A DNA stretch of 44,631 nucleotides from Halothiobacillus sp. (lineage in GTDB: Bacteria; Pseudomonadota; Gammaproteobacteria; JAAZVP01), in NCBI GenBank assembly GCA_018623495.1, contig JAAZVP010000018.1:1-44631 (forward strand). The letters run 5' to 3'. The position numbers and the translations under genes are program-made. Under the pieces are notes generated by a model. It had not been told where the DNA came from and made no database searches. It worked only from the letters and a program-made list of their open reading frames with translations. Positions within the stretch are counted from its first letter, which is position 1. Every line of letters starts with the position of its first letter. Below, piece by piece: positions 19,111 through 29,763 of the stretch.

Positions 19111-19635
19111 CTATTCGCCCCCGGCCCGGGATTCCATCAGCTCGAGCACTTCGTCGGTGATGTCGATGCGCTCGGAGGCGTAGACGGCGCCGGCACCCTC
19201 GCTGAGGATGAGGTCGAAATGCTCCCGCTTGGCCAGTTCCACGATGACCGCGTGGATCTCCTCCTGGAGTCGCGCCAGCTCCTCGTTGCGCCGCAGGTTG
19301 AGATCGTCGCGGAAGGCGGCCTGCTCACGCTGCAGCTCGCGCATGCGCCGGTTGAGCTCGCGTTCCTTGCGCGCCCGCTGGCTCTCCGACCAGGTGGCCC
19401 CGTCGCGCTTGATCTGTTCCTCGAGGGAACGGGCCGCGTCCTGGAGTTCGCGGATCTGTTTTTCCCGGGGCGCGAATTCCTCTTCCAGCTTGACGCCGGC
19501 CTGCTCGGCCTGCGGTGCTTTCTCCAGGATGAGCCCGGCATTGACCACGCCCACCTTGATGTCCTGGGCGGCCACCGGCGCGGCGGAAACCATCACCCAC
19601 AGGACCACGAGCAGTCGTCGAACGATGCGCTTCAA
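19111..19635 (-). CDS. skp: OmpH/Skp-family periplasmic chaperone
   Basis: Signal peptide then IKVGVVNAGLILEKAPQAEQAGVKLEEEFAPREKQIRELQ; directly downstream of bamA. Confidence 0.92.
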   Translation of the reverse strand: MKRIVRRLLVVLWVMVSAAPVAAQDIKVGVVNAGLILEKAPQAEQAGVKLEEEFAPREKQIRELQDAARSLEEQIKRDGATWSESQRARKERELNRRMRELQREQAAFRDDLNLRRNEELARLQEEIHAVIVELAKREHFDLILSEGAGAVYASERIDITDEVLELMESRAGGE

Positions 19636-19662
19636 TGCAAACCTCCGGGTTGTCGGAAAGCG

Positions 19663-21954
19663 TCAGAGACCGGCGCCGATGGAGAACTGGAACATCTGCG
19701 TCTCGTCCTCGGGCTGGTCGTTGAGCGGCTGGGCCAGGCTGAAGGTGAGCGGGCCCACCGGCGACAGCCAGATGAAGCCCACGCCCACCGACTGGCGCAG
19801 TTCGTCGGCCTCGAAGTTTTCCACACCGTCATAGACATTGCCAATGTCGTAGAAGGCCGACATGCGCATCGAGGAATTGGATTCGTCCGAGAACGGCGTG
19901 GGGAAGATGAGTTCACCGCGGCCGGTCACGCTCAGGTTGCCGCCGAGCGGCTCGTCCTCGCTGTCGCGCGGGCCCAGGCTCGACCCCTCGAAACCGCGCA
20001 CGCTCTTGATGCCGCCGGCGTAGAAGTTCTCGAAGAACGGCAGCTTGTCGTCGGGGGTCTCCCCGTAGGCTTCCCCGTAGCCCACGTCGCTGCCCACCGC
20101 GAAGGTGAAGACGTCGCTCGCCGGGAAGAAGAAGCGTGTCCGGTAGCGCAGCTTGTAGTACTCGAGATCGGAGCCCGGGACGGTCACCTCGCCGCGTACC
20201 TGCTGGAAGGAACCCCTGTCGGCGAACACCGTGCGGTTGCGGGTGTCGTGGCTCCAGCCGGCGGTGAGCTTGGCCTGGGCGTACTGCTCGCCGGCATAGC
20301 GGTCGACCTCCACCGACGGGTCGTCGGGGGCGACGATCTCGATCTGCTCGGCACCGACACCGAAGTTGACGGTGTCGAACTCGGTGATGGGGATGCCGTA
20401 GTCGAGCTCGCCGCCGAAGGAGTTGTTGGAAAACCGCGAGATGGAGACTTCCTCGGCGTCCACCTCCTGGTAGTAGAGCTTGAAGCCGCGGCTGATGCCG
20501 TCGACCGTGTAGTACGGGTTGTTGTAGTCGAAGCTGTAGAGGGTGCGGTAGACGGAGTTGTCGAAGTTGACCTTCACCTGCTTGCCGGTGCCGAGGAAGT
20601 TGTTCTCCGAGACCGAGGCGTTGAGGATGATGCCCTGGGACTGGGAGTAGCCGGCGCCCACGGAGAAGCTGCCCGATCGACGTTCCTTGATGCGGTAGTT
20701 GACGTCCACCTGGTCGCCCGCCTCGGGCACCGGCCGGGTCTCCACCTGGACCTGCTCGATGTAGGGCAGGCGCTGCAGGCGAACCTTGGAGCGGTCGATG
20801 TCCTCGGCCGAGTACGGCGCGCTCTCGAGCTGGCGCATCTCCCGGCGCAGGACCTCCTCATAGGTCGCCTGGTGGCCGGCGAAGTCGATGCGGCGCACGA
20901 ACACCCGCTTGCCGGGGTCGATGTAGAAGGTGAGCTCGACCGTCTTGTTCTCCTCGTCCACGGTGGGCACGGCGTTCACCCCGGCAAACGCGTAGCCCCG
21001 GTTGCCCAGCTTGCGCTTGAGCGCAGAGGTGGACTGGGTCACCGCCTTGCGGGAGAAGGTCTCGCCCGGGGCGACCTGCAGCAGCTCGCGCAAGGTGGCC
21101 TCGTCGAAGACCATGTTGCCGGCGAGATCCACCGACTTCACCGTGTACGGCTCGCCCTCGGTGACGTTGACGGTGATGTAGATGTCCTTGCGATCGGGGG
21201 AGATGGTCACCTGGGTGGAATCGATCGCCGAGCGCAGGTAGCCGCGGTCGAGGTAGAACGAGCGCAGGGCCTCGAGGTCCGCCGAGAGCTTCTGGCGCGA
21301 GTACTGGTCCTTGTTGGAGAGGAACTGCCACCAGCCCGGGATGCCCAGCTGGAACTGGTCGAGCAGGGTCGCGTCGTCGAAGGCCCGGTTGCCGACGATG
21401 TCGATCCGGCGGATCCTGGCGGGCAGGCCCTCGGCGATGTCGATGGCGATGGCCACGCGGTTGCGCTCGAGCGACTCGACGGTGGTCTCCACCTCCACGC
21501 CGTACTTGCCCATGTTGTGATAGACCGCCAGCAGCTCGCGCTCCACCTGCTCCATCAGCGAGCGGTCGAAGACCCGCCCGCGGGCCAGGCCGAGATCCCG
21601 CAGCGACTGGGTCAGCTTGTCGGTCTCCACCTTCTTGTTGCCACTGATGTCGATGCGCGCGATCGCCGGGCGCTCCTCCACCCGCACCACCAGGACGTTG
21701 CCGCGGCGCAGCAATTCCACGTCGCGGAAGAAGCCGGTATCGAAGATGTCGCCGATGACCGCCGGGCTCCGGTCCGGGTCGAAGCGATCGCCCACCCGCA
21801 CCGGCAGGTAGGTGAAGACCGTGCCCGGCTCGATACGCTCGAGACCCTCCACCTCGATGTCTTCGACCTGGAAGGCTTCGGCGGCCTGCAGCCCGCCCGA
21901 GCCCAGCGCGGCAACCATGGCCAGGCTGAGCGTGGATCGGCGAAGTCTCGTCAT
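19663..21954 (-). CDS. bamA: Outer membrane protein assembly factor BamA
   Basis: 763 aa, POTRA repeats plus C-terminal beta barrel (GFEGSSLGPRDSEDEPLGGN, C-terminal FQFSIGAGL). Confidence 0.98.
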   Translation of the reverse strand: MTRLRRSTLSLAMVAALGSGGLQAAEAFQVEDIEVEGLERIEPGTVFTYLPVRVGDRFDPDRSPAVIGDIFDTGFFRDVELLRRGNVLVVRVEERPAIARIDISGNKKVETDKLTQSLRDLGLARGRVFDRSLMEQVERELLAVYHNMGKYGVEVETTVESLERNRVAIAIDIAEGLPARIRRIDIVGNRAFDDATLLDQFQLGIPGWWQFLSNKDQYSRQKLSADLEALRSFYLDRGYLRSAIDSTQVTISPDRKDIYITVNVTEGEPYTVKSVDLAGNMVFDEATLRELLQVAPGETFSRKAVTQSTSALKRKLGNRGYAFAGVNAVPTVDEENKTVELTFYIDPGKRVFVRRIDFAGHQATYEEVLRREMRQLESAPYSAEDIDRSKVRLQRLPYIEQVQVETRPVPEAGDQVDVNYRIKERRSGSFSVGAGYSQSQGIILNASVSENNFLGTGKQVKVNFDNSVYRTLYSFDYNNPYYTVDGISRGFKLYYQEVDAEEVSISRFSNNSFGGELDYGIPITEFDTVNFGVGAEQIEIVAPDDPSVEVDRYAGEQYAQAKLTAGWSHDTRNRTVFADRGSFQQVRGEVTVPGSDLEYYKLRYRTRFFFPASDVFTFAVGSDVGYGEAYGETPDDKLPFFENFYAGGIKSVRGFEGSSLGPRDSEDEPLGGNLSVTGRGELIFPTPFSDESNSSMRMSAFYDIGNVYDGVENFEADELRQSVGVGFIWLSPVGPLTFSLAQPLNDQPEDETQMFQFSIGAGL

Positions 21955-21984
21955 AATTCTCGTGTCCGCGCGGGGGTTCCCGGG

Positions 21985-23349
21985 TTAGTTGAACAGCCGG
22001 ATGAAGTCGTTGTAGAGGGCGAGCGTCATCAGGGTGACGATGATGGCGAGGCCGATTCGCTGACCCAGCATCTCCGCCTCGGCCGAGAGCGGGCTGCCCT
22101 TCACGGCCTCGATAAGGTAATACAACAGGTGCCCGCCATCCAACACCGGCACCGGCAGCAGGTTGACGATCCCCAGGCTCAGGCTGATCACCGCCAGGAA
22201 GCCGAGAAAGCTCACCAGGCCCGTGGCGGCGGTCTTTCCGGCAAAGGTGGCGATGGTCACGGGCCCACTCAGGTTCTCCAGGCTGGCCTTGCCGGTCACC
22301 ATCCCGCCGAGCACCCGCAGGGTCAGCCAGGACATCTCCCGGGTCTTTCCGGCCCCGGTGGCCAGCGCCGCGAGCGGGCCCTTGCGCTCGGTGACCAGCA
22401 TCCGCTCGCGCAGGGACTCGGGGATCTCCACGCCGATGGCGGCACCGATATGCCCCCGGGTACCGGCCTCGGTATCCCGAGGCGCCGGGGTCAGTTCGAT
22501 CCCGAGCAACTTGCCATCGCGTTCGACACGTAGCGACAGAACCTCGCCGGGATGGGCCTGGACGGTGTCGATGAAGGTCTGCACGTCGCCCGGGGGCCGC
22601 CCGTCCACCGACAGGATCCGGTCCCCCTCGCGCAGCCCGGCGCGGGCCGCCGGCCGGCCGGACTCCACCTGCATGATGGTAGGCGGCAGGTCGGGACGCC
22701 ACGGCTGCAGGCCGAGCTTTTCCAGGGCGTCCCCGTTCTCGCGCAGCAGCGGCTCGCCTCCCAGGTCGAGGACCAGTCGGCGTTGCCCGCCGCCCTCGCC
22801 GACCACCGCCAGCGGGATCCGGCCGCCGTCGAGGCCCGCATCCACCAGCGCCACCCGGGCGGCCTGCCAGGTGGGCGTTTCCCGCCCGCCCACCCGGGTG
22901 ATCTCGTCCCCCTCGGCGAGCCCGGCGACCGCGGCCGGCGTGCCGGGCTCGACCTCGCCCACCACCGGCCGCGTGCCGGTCACGCCGATCATGAACACCA
23001 GGGCGTAGAGCAGGATGGCGAGCAGGAAGTTGGCCACCGGCCCGGCCAGCACCACCGCGGCGCGCACGCCCAGCGGCTGGTTGTTGAAGGCCCGGTGGGC
23101 CTGGTCCGCCGGCACCGGCCCCTCGCGCTCGTCGAGCATGCGCACGTAGCCGCCCAGGGGGATGGCGGCGATGACGTACTCGGTCTCGCCCCGCTGGCGC
23201 CGCAGCAGCGGCCGGCCGAACCCGATCGAGTAGCGCAGGACCTTGACACCCAGCCGGCGGGCGACCCAGAAGTGCCCGTACTCGTGCACCGCCACCAGCA
23301 CGCCGATGGCGACCACGAAGGCCGCGATCGAGAGGAAGAATTCAGCCAT
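21985..23349 (-). CDS. rseP: RIP metalloprotease RseP
   Basis: [18 protein letters not shown] (HExxH), PDZ regions, [20 protein letters not shown]; 454 aa. Confidence 0.97.
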   Translation of the reverse strand: MAEFFLSIAAFVVAIGVLVAVHEYGHFWVARRLGVKVLRYSIGFGRPLLRRQRGETEYVIAAIPLGGYVRMLDEREGPVPADQAHRAFNNQPLGVRAAVVLAGPVANFLLAILLYALVFMIGVTGTRPVVGEVEPGTPAAVAGLAEGDEITRVGGRETPTWQAARVALVDAGLDGGRIPLAVVGEGGGQRRLVLDLGGEPLLRENGDALEKLGLQPWRPDLPPTIMQVESGRPAARAGLREGDRILSVDGRPPGDVQTFIDTVQAHPGEVLSLRVERDGKLLGIELTPAPRDTEAGTRGHIGAAIGVEIPESLRERMLVTERKGPLAALATGAGKTREMSWLTLRVLGGMVTGKASLENLSGPVTIATFAGKTAATGLVSFLGFLAVISLSLGIVNLLPVPVLDGGHLLYYLIEAVKGSPLSAEAEMLGQRIGLAIIVTLMTLALYNDFIRLFN

Positions 23350-24559
23350 GCAGTCCCCGGCGGTCCAGCGGCGGCTCGCCGATCCAGCCCCGCGCGGCCT
23401 CGCGCGCCCTGCGGTCGGCCTCCTGCACGGCCTCCAGCGAGTCGGCCGCGACGACCTCGACGCGGTCGAGGGCCTCGCGGATGGCATCGGGGATCTGCAA
23501 AAAACCCAGCCGGTGTTCCAGGAAGGCGGCCACGGCCTCCTCGTTGGCGGCGTTGAGGATGGTGGTGGCCGTGCCCCCGGCCCACCAGGCCTCCCGCGCC
23601 AACCCCAGGGCCGGGAAACCCGCCTCGTCCGGGGCCTCGAAGTCGAGCGAGCCGCAGGTGAGCAAATCCAGCGGCTCGACCCCCGCGGGCACCCGATCGG
23701 GCCAGCCGAGCGCGTGGGCGATGGGCGTGCGCATGTCGGGATTGCCCATCTGCGCCAGCACCGAGCCGTCCACGTAGGCCACCAGCGAGTGGATGATGCT
23801 CTGGGGGTGGATGACCACCTGCACCCGGTCCGGGTCGGCGTCGAACAGCCAGCAGGCCTCGATCAGCTCCAGCCCCTTGTTCATCAGCGTGGCCGAGTCC
23901 ACCGAGATCTTGCGCCCCATGGTCCAGCGCGGGTGGGCACAGGCCTGGTCGGGGGTGACCGCCACCAGCGCCTCGCGGCTGCAACCGCGGAAGGGTCCGC
24001 CGGAGGCGGTGAGCAGGATCCGTTCCACGCCCATGGCATCGAGGTTCTCCCCGGTGGCCGGCAGGCACTGGAAGATGGCGTTGTGCTCGCTGTCCACGGG
24101 CAGCAACTCGGCCCCGTGGGCGGCCACCTCGTCCATCAGCAGCCGCCCGGACATCACCAGGGCCTCCTTGTTGGCCAGCAGTATGCGCTTGCCGGCGCGG
24201 GCGGCGGCCAGCGTGGGCACCAGTCCCGCCGCCCCGACGATGCCCGCGACCACCTGCGCGGCCGACGCGTCGCGGGCGATGGCCGCGATCCCCGCCTCGC
24301 CGACGCCCACTTCCACCGCCAGGTCCCGGGCCCGCAACTCGCGCTCCACGGCTCGCGCGGCGTCGGCATCCGCCATGGCCACCCGGCCGGGGCGGAATTC
24401 CATCACCTGTTCCACCATCCGGCCGACGTTGCGCCCACCGGAAAGCCCGCTGACGCGGTAGCGGCCCGGGTTGCGCCGGATCACGTCCAGGGTGTTGACG
24501 CCGATGGTGCCGGTGGAACCCAGCACGGCGACGCCGGAGGCTGGCTGCGTCTCGTTCAT
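23342..24559 (-). CDS. dxr: 1-deoxy-D-xylulose-5-phosphate reductoisomerase
   Basis: [47 protein letters not shown]; 405 aa; overlaps rseP and cdsA. Confidence 0.98.
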   Translation of the reverse strand: MNETQPASGVAVLGSTGTIGVNTLDVIRRNPGRYRVSGLSGGRNVGRMVEQVMEFRPGRVAMADADAARAVERELRARDLAVEVGVGEAGIAAIARDASAAQVVAGIVGAAGLVPTLAAARAGKRILLANKEALVMSGRLLMDEVAAHGAELLPVDSEHNAIFQCLPATGENLDAMGVERILLTASGGPFRGCSREALVAVTPDQACAHPRWTMGRKISVDSATLMNKGLELIEACWLFDADPDRVQVVIHPQSIIHSLVAYVDGSVLAQMGNPDMRTPIAHALGWPDRVPAGVEPLDLLTCGSLDFEAPDEAGFPALGLAREAWWAGGTATTILNAANEEAVAAFLEHRLGFLQIPDAIREALDRVEVVAADSLEAVQEADRRAREAARGWIGEPPLDRRGLHG

Positions 24560-25380
24560 GTTCCGGTCCCCGCGATGGTCCAGCCGAGCAGCAGCACGGT
24601 GGGCGCGGCCAGCATGCTGTCCACCCGGTCGAGCACGCCCCCGTGGCCCGGCAGGAGGTTGCCGCTGTCCTTCATGCCCCGCTGGCGCTTGAACAGGCTC
24701 ACCAGCAGGTCGCCGGCAATCGAGACCAGCGCGGCCACCAGGGCCACGCCGATCATCACCGCCAGGCCGGCCCCCCCGGCCGGCAGGACCGCGTGGGCCA
24801 GCGCCGCCATGATCGCCACCAGCACCAGCCCACCGGCCACGCCCTCCAGGGTCTTGCCGGGGCTGATGGAGGGTGCGAGCTTGGACCGGCCGAACGCCCG
24901 ACCGGCGAAGTAGGCCCCGCTGTCCGCGGACCAGACCAGCACGAAGGTAAACAGGAGAAAGCCCGGGCCCAGGGCCGGGTGGGCGTGGATCGACGCCATG
25001 GCGAACCAGCTGGGCACCATGGCGGGCAGGCCCGCAAGCAATCCCAGGCAACGCCCCCGGGAGCGTGGCCGTCGCGTGCGGTGGCGCAACAGGTAAGCGC
25101 TCACGGCGAACCACCAGGCCGATCCCAGCGCCCCCACCCACCGCATCGCCGCGGGCTCGCCCACCCAGGGCCAGAGGGCCGCGCAGGCGGCCACGGTCAC
25201 CGCCGGGTAGGCCCACCTCGCCAGCGGGCCCTTGCAGCCAGCCAGGCGCTGCCACTCGAAGGCCGCCAGCAGGGTGACGCCCAGCAGGACCACCGCCATC
25301 GCCCGCGAGGGCAGCAGCAGGATGGCGGGCACCATCACCACCAGCAGGACGAAGGCGGTGATCAGCCGGGTCCTAAGCAT
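24556..25380 (-). CDS. cdsA: Phosphatidate cytidylyltransferase
   Basis: Polytopic protein, C-terminal signature [34 protein letters not shown]. Confidence 0.97.
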   Translation of the reverse strand: MLRTRLITAFVLLVVMVPAILLLPSRAMAVVLLGVTLLAAFEWQRLAGCKGPLARWAYPAVTVAACAALWPWVGEPAAMRWVGALGSAWWFAVSAYLLRHRTRRPRSRGRCLGLLAGLPAMVPSWFAMASIHAHPALGPGFLLFTFVLVWSADSGAYFAGRAFGRSKLAPSISPGKTLEGVAGGLVLVAIMAALAHAVLPAGGAGLAVMIGVALVAALVSIAGDLLVSLFKRQRGMKDSGNLLPGHGGVLDRVDSMLAAPTVLLLGWTIAGTGT

Positions 25381-26131
25381 CGTCGGCGGCCTCCCCGAGC
25401 TGCTCCGAGGTGCGCCCGAAGCGGCGCTCGCGGCGCCCGAACCAGGCGAATGCCGCCTCCAGGCTGTCCTCGTCGAAATCGGGCCAGAGTTGCTCGCAGA
25501 AATAGAGCTCGGTGTAGGCCATCTGCCAGAGCAGGAAGTTGCTGATGCGCTGCTCCCCGCCCGTGCGGACGAAGAGGTCGGGATCGGGCAGGCCCGCGGT
25601 GGAGAGCGCCCCGTCGAGCGCCTGCTCGTCGATGGCCTCGGGGTCGAGCCGCCCGGCGGCGGCCTCGGCGGCCAGCCGGCGCTGGGCCTGGAGCAGGTCC
25701 CAGCGACCGCCGTAGTTGGCCGCCACCACCAGTTCCAGGCGGTCGTTGTCGCGCGTCAGCGCCTCGGCTTCGGCCATCGAGGCCCGCAGGGCGTCGGAAA
25801 ACGCCGCCCGGTCGCCAATGAAGCGCAGGCGGATGCCGTTCTCGTGGAGCCGGCCCACCTCCTTGTCCAGGGTGGAGACGAACAGCCGCATCAGCGCCGA
25901 GACCTCCTGCGAGGGGCGCTGCCAGTTCTCGCTGGAGAAGGCGAACAGGCTGAGCACCTCGACCCCGGCCTGCATGCAGCCACGCACCGCCCGGTGGACG
26001 GCCTGGACACCGCGCTGGTGCCCGGCCATCCGCGGCAGGTAGCGTTTCTGCGCCCAGCGCCCGTTGCCGTCCATGACGATGGCCACGTGACGCGGCACGG
26101 CGGCTTTTTCGGCTTGCGCGTTGTGCTTCAT
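25373..26131 (-). CDS. uppS: Undecaprenyl pyrophosphate synthase (di-trans,poly-cis)
   Basis: VPRHVAIVMDGNGRWAQKRYLPRMAGHQRGV...DLFVRTGGEQRISNFLLWQMAYTELYF. Confidence 0.97.
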   Translation of the reverse strand: MKHNAQAEKAAVPRHVAIVMDGNGRWAQKRYLPRMAGHQRGVQAVHRAVRGCMQAGVEVLSLFAFSSENWQRPSQEVSALMRLFVSTLDKEVGRLHENGIRLRFIGDRAAFSDALRASMAEAEALTRDNDRLELVVAANYGGRWDLLQAQRRLAAEAAAGRLDPEAIDEQALDGALSTAGLPDPDLFVRTGGEQRISNFLLWQMAYTELYFCEQLWPDFDEDSLEAAFAWFGRRERRFGRTSEQLGEAADDA

Positions 26132-26204
26132 CGACGGCCCTGGTTCGGCGCCCGAGGCCGGACACGATCGTCCCTGCACTCCGGCCAAGGGGTCCCAAAC
26201 TGAC

Positions 26205-26230
26205 GTGGGCGGAGGTTCGCCTCCGCCCAC
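26205..26230 (-). other. Strong intercistronic hairpin between frr and uppS
   Basis: GTGGGCGGAGG-TTCG-CCTCCGCCCAC (plus-strand reading): 11-bp perfect stem, 4-nt loop, no good U-tract on the minus transcript. Confidence 0.7.
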
Positions 26231-26261
26231 CGATCCGAAAAGGGAGGAAAGGCCGACCGGC

Positions 26262-26819
26262 TCAAACCTCCATGAGGTCCTTCTCCTTGACCTCGAGCAG
26301 CTTTTCCACGGTCGCCACGTGCTCGTCGGTGAGCTTCTGGATCTGCTCCTCGGCCTGGCGCTCCTCGTCCTCGCTGATCTCCTTTTCCTTGAGCAGCGTC
26401 TTGAGATCGCCGTTGGCATCGCGGCGGACGTTGCGGATGGCGATGCGGGCGTTCTCGCCCTCCTGGCGGACCACCTTGACCAGGTCGCGGCGGCGTTCCT
26501 CGGTCAGGGCCGGCATGGGCACGCGGATGACCTTGCCGGCGGTCGCCGGGTTCAGGCCCAGGTCGGACTCCATGATGGCCTTCTCCACGGGCTTGACCAT
26601 GCTGTCTTCCCAGGGACTGACCGTCAGCGTCCGGGCATCCTCCACGCCGATGTTGGACACCTGGGAGAGCGGGACCTCGGCACCGTAGTACTCGACGGTG
26701 ATGTGGTCGAGCAGGCTGGTGTGGGCCCGCCCGGTGCGGATCTTGGCCAGTTCGTTCTTCAGCGACTCGATGGTCTTGTCCATCCGGCTCGCTGCGTCTT
26801 TGCGGATCTCGTCGATCAT
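26262..26819 (-). CDS. frr: Ribosome recycling factor
   Basis: [57 protein letters not shown]; 185 aa. Confidence 0.99.
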   Translation of the reverse strand: MIDEIRKDAASRMDKTIESLKNELAKIRTGRAHTSLLDHITVEYYGAEVPLSQVSNIGVEDARTLTVSPWEDSMVKPVEKAIMESDLGLNPATAGKVIRVPMPALTEERRRDLVKVVRQEGENARIAIRNVRRDANGDLKTLLKEKEISEDEERQAEEQIQKLTDEHVATVEKLLEVKEKDLMEV

Positions 26820-26826
26820 CGTTTGC

Positions 26827-27567
26827 TCAGCCCTCGGGAAAGATGATGGTACCCACCGGTTCCCCGGCGATCAGGCCGGCCAGGTTGCCCGGCTTGTTGA
26901 TGTCCATGACCTGCAGCGGCATCCCGTAATCCCGGCAGAGCACGATCGCCGTGGCGTCCATCACGCCCAGGCGCTGCTCCAGCACCTGGTCGTAGCTCAG
27001 GCGATCGTAGCGGCTGGCCCCGGGATGGGTCACCGGATCGGCATCGTACACGCCGTCGACCTTGGTGGCCTTGATCATGACGTCGGCGCCGATCTCGATG
27101 GCGCGCAGGCTGGCGGCGGAATCGGTGGTGAAGAAGGGATTGCCGGTGCCGGCGGCGAAGATCACCACCCGCCCCTTCTCCAGGTGGCGGATGGCGCGGC
27201 GGCGGATGTAGTCCTCGCAGACCTTGTTGATCTCCAGCGCGGACATCACCCGGCAGAATCCGCCCCGGCGCTCGATGGCGTCCTGGAGCGCGAGCGCGTT
27301 CATGACCGTCGCCAGCATGCCCATGTGATCGCCGGTGACGCGGTCCATGCCGGCCTCGGACAGGCCCGCCCCGCGGAAGATGTTGCCCCCGCCGATCACG
27401 AGAGCGACCTCGATGCCGCTTTCGCGCAGGGCGAGGATCTCGTCGGCGAGGCGTTCGAGCATCTGCGGGTCGATGCCGTACTCGAAGCGGCCCATCAGGG
27501 CCTCGCCACTCAGCTTGAGGAGGATTCGACGGTGTTGCGCGGGTTCTTGCATGGGCTGGCCGGACAC
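26827..27567 (-). CDS. pyrH: UMP kinase
   Basis: [32 protein letters not shown]...; 246 aa. Confidence 0.98.
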   Translation of the reverse strand: MSGQPMQEPAQHRRILLKLSGEALMGRFEYGIDPQMLERLADEILALRESGIEVALVIGGGNIFRGAGLSEAGMDRVTGDHMGMLATVMNALALQDAIERRGGFCRVMSALEINKVCEDYIRRRAIRHLEKGRVVIFAAGTGNPFFTTDSAASLRAIEIGADVMIKATKVDGVYDADPVTHPGASRYDRLSYDQVLEQRLGVMDATAIVLCRDYGMPLQVMDINKPGNLAGLIAGEPVGTIIFPEG

Positions 27568-27684
27568 ACGGTTCTGGTTGTCGTACCCGGCCCCCGGGCT
27601 CGTCCCACCGGGGACCCGGGAGGGACGCCTTGCACGCTTTCACGGCAGGCGCACCCCTGGCGGGCACGCCGGCCGGGAAAGCGC

Positions 27685-27714
27685 CCGGGGCGTGGAGATT
27701 CTACCACGCCCCGG
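27685..27714 (-). other. Strong hairpin in the tsf-pyrH intercistronic region
   Basis: CCGGGGCGTGG-N8-CCACGCCCCGG, 11-bp perfect stem; loop reads TAGAATCT on the minus strand; starts 14 nt after the tsf stop. Confidence 0.7.
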
Positions 27715-27728
27715 CGCATTCGGGTGGG

Positions 27729-28607
27729 TCAGCCGCCCTTGACCTGGGCCATGACCTCGGAGGCGAAATCCTGCTCTTCCACCTCGATGCCCTCGCCCAC
27801 CTCGAAGCGGACGAAGGCCTTGGGCGTGGCACCGGCCTGCTCGAGCATCTTGCCCACGGTGGTGTCCGGGTCCTTGACGAAGGGCTGGCCCACCAGGGTG
27901 ATCTCGCCCAGCCACTTGCGCAGGCGGCCCTGGACCATCTTCTCGATGATCTCGGCGGGCTTGCCGCTGTCCTGGGCCTGTTCCACCAGCACGGCCTTCT
28001 CCTTGTCCACCATCTCCCGGGGCACGTCGTCCTCGGAGACGCAGGTGGGGTTGGAAGCGGCCACGTGCATGGCGACATCGCGGGCGATCTCGGCGTCACC
28101 GCCCTCGATGTCCACCAGCACACCGATACGGCCACCGTGGGTGTAGCTGCCGATGTGACCGGAGGTCTCCATGCGGGTGAAGCGGCGCAGCTGGATGTTC
28201 TCGCCGATCTTGGCCACCAGGCCCTTGCGCACTTCCTCGATCGCCTCGCCGTCGATCTCCAGGGCGGAGAGCGCGTCCACGTCGGCGGGATCCTCTTCCA
28301 GGACCGTCTCGGCCACGGCATCCGCGAAGGCGCGGAAGTCGTCGTTCTTGGCCACGAAGTCGGTCTCGCTGTTGATCTCGACCATCGCCGCGCGCTTGCC
28401 GTCCTCGGACTGCTTGATGATCACCACGCCCTCGGCGGCGGCCCGGCCGGCCTTCTTGTCGGCCTTGGCCATGCCCGACTTGCGCATCAGCTCGATGGCC
28501 GCGTCCAGGTCACCGTCGGTCTCGACCAGGGCCTTCTTGCATTCCATCATCCCGGCGCCGGTGCGCTCGCGGAGCTCCTTGACCAGGGCTGCAGAAATCT
28601 TCGCCAT
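27729..28607 (-). CDS. tsf: Translation elongation factor Ts
   Basis: [55 protein letters not shown]; 292 aa. Confidence 0.99.
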   Translation of the reverse strand: MAKISAALVKELRERTGAGMMECKKALVETDGDLDAAIELMRKSGMAKADKKAGRAAAEGVVIIKQSEDGKRAAMVEINSETDFVAKNDDFRAFADAVAETVLEEDPADVDALSALEIDGEAIEEVRKGLVAKIGENIQLRRFTRMETSGHIGSYTHGGRIGVLVDIEGGDAEIARDVAMHVAASNPTCVSEDDVPREMVDKEKAVLVEQAQDSGKPAEIIEKMVQGRLRKWLGEITLVGQPFVKDPDTTVGKMLEQAGATPKAFVRFEVGEGIEVEEQDFASEVMAQVKGG

Positions 28608-28621
28608 TTTCGTTCACCTCG

Positions 28622-28648
28622 AAAACGCGGCGGGCCCGTGGGCCCGCC
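28622..28648 (-). terminator. Possible rpsB-tsf intercistronic attenuator/terminator
   Basis: Minus strand GGCGGGCCC-AC-GGGCCCGCC (9-bp complementarity, fewer pairs with a realistic loop) followed by GCG-TTTT. Confidence 0.5.
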
Positions 28649-28677
28649 CGGATGGACTGGAAAACTCGGGTTGCGGA

Positions 28678-29457
28678 TTACTCGGCCGCGTCTTTTGCTG
28701 CCGGCTGTTCGCCCTCGGCCTCGGCCTCGGTTTCCTCCTCGACCTCGACGAAATCCTCGCCGCTGTCGATCGACGCCGCCTGCTTGGCCTCCTTGATGGC
28801 ATCGGCCATGGCCGTCGTGTACAGGCGGATGGCGCGCTGCGCGTCATCGTTGCCGGGGATGACGTAGTCGATGCCCTCGGGCGTGTTGTTGGTATCGACC
28901 ACCGCGACGATCGGAATGCCGAGCTTCTTCGCCTCGGCCACGGCGTTCTTCTCGAAGCCGGTGTCGATGATGAAGATGGCGTCGGGCAGGCGCTCCATGT
29001 TCTTGATGCCGCCCAGGCTGCGCTCGAACTTCTCCATCTCGCGGCGACGCTCGAGGGCCTCGCGCTTGGTCAGGCGTTCGAAGGTACCGTCCTTGGCCAT
29101 GGCCTCGAGATCCTTGAGGCGGCGAATGGAGCCCTTCACCGTGCGGAAGTTGGTCATCATGCCGCCCAGCCAGCGGTGGGCGACGTAGGGCATGCCGCAG
29201 CGCTCGGCATTCTCGACCACCGCGTCCCGGGCGGAGCGCTTGGTGCCCACGAACATCACGTTGCCGCCGTTGGCCGCGAGCTTGCCCAGGTAGTTGGCCG
29301 CCTCCTTGAACAGGGGGACGGTCTTTTCCAGGTTGATGATGTGGATCTTGTTCCGCTCACCGAAGATGAACGGTTCCATCTGGGGGTTCCAGAAGCGGGT
29401 CTGGTGACCGAAGTGGACACCCGCTTCCAGCATTTGGCGCATGGATACGTCAGCCAT
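28678..29457 (-). CDS. rpsB: 30S ribosomal protein S2
   Basis: [47 protein letters not shown]; 259 aa. Confidence 0.99.
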   Translation of the reverse strand: MADVSMRQMLEAGVHFGHQTRFWNPQMEPFIFGERNKIHIINLEKTVPLFKEAANYLGKLAANGGNVMFVGTKRSARDAVVENAERCGMPYVAHRWLGGMMTNFRTVKGSIRRLKDLEAMAKDGTFERLTKREALERRREMEKFERSLGGIKNMERLPDAIFIIDTGFEKNAVAEAKKLGIPIVAVVDTNNTPEGIDYVIPGNDDAQRAIRLYTTAMADAIKEAKQAASIDSGEDFVEVEEETEAEAEGEQPAAKDAAE

Positions 29458-29486
29458 TGTTTCTCTACTCCTAGGGGTTGGGCCTC

Positions 29487-29561
29487 CATATGCCCGCATG
29501 GAACGACCCCGGCCCGCCCGACGGCGGCACCGGGGCACCCTGCTCCACGTGACGGCATATG
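29487..29561 (-). promoter_or_regulatory. Structured rpsB 5' leader (candidate S2-responsive element)
   Basis: Outer 8-bp helix CATATGCC/GGCATATG (29554-29561 with 29487-29494) enclosing the hairpin CCCCGG-tg-CCGCC-gtcg-GGCGG-g-CCGGGG (29507-29535). Confidence 0.5.
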
Positions 29562-29619
29562 TGTGGATTGTCCCGGGCGCACCGCGCGTCCCGGTCGCAG
29601 CCGTTCGAGCTGCGCGCGC

Positions 29620-29649
29620 TTTATACCACGAAAGGCGCTTTTCCCTCAA
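29620..29649 (-). promoter_or_regulatory. Putative rpsB promoter with GC-rich discriminator
   Basis: Minus strand TTGAGG-N18-TATAAA followed by GCGCGCGC. Confidence 0.6.
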
Positions 29650-29763
29650 TCGACGACCGCCCTCGTCGGCCCGCCGGGCAGCGGTTACAATCGCCCCAGC
29701 GGGATCCGTCCCGATCGCCAACAGAACACGACAGCACGCCCGCGCGGGCACGAGCGTAATTTC

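Noticed and set aside
19009-22533. 1174-aa plus-strand ORF opposite skp/bamA
   Set aside because: Antisense shadow ORF of conserved genes with no recognisable domain.
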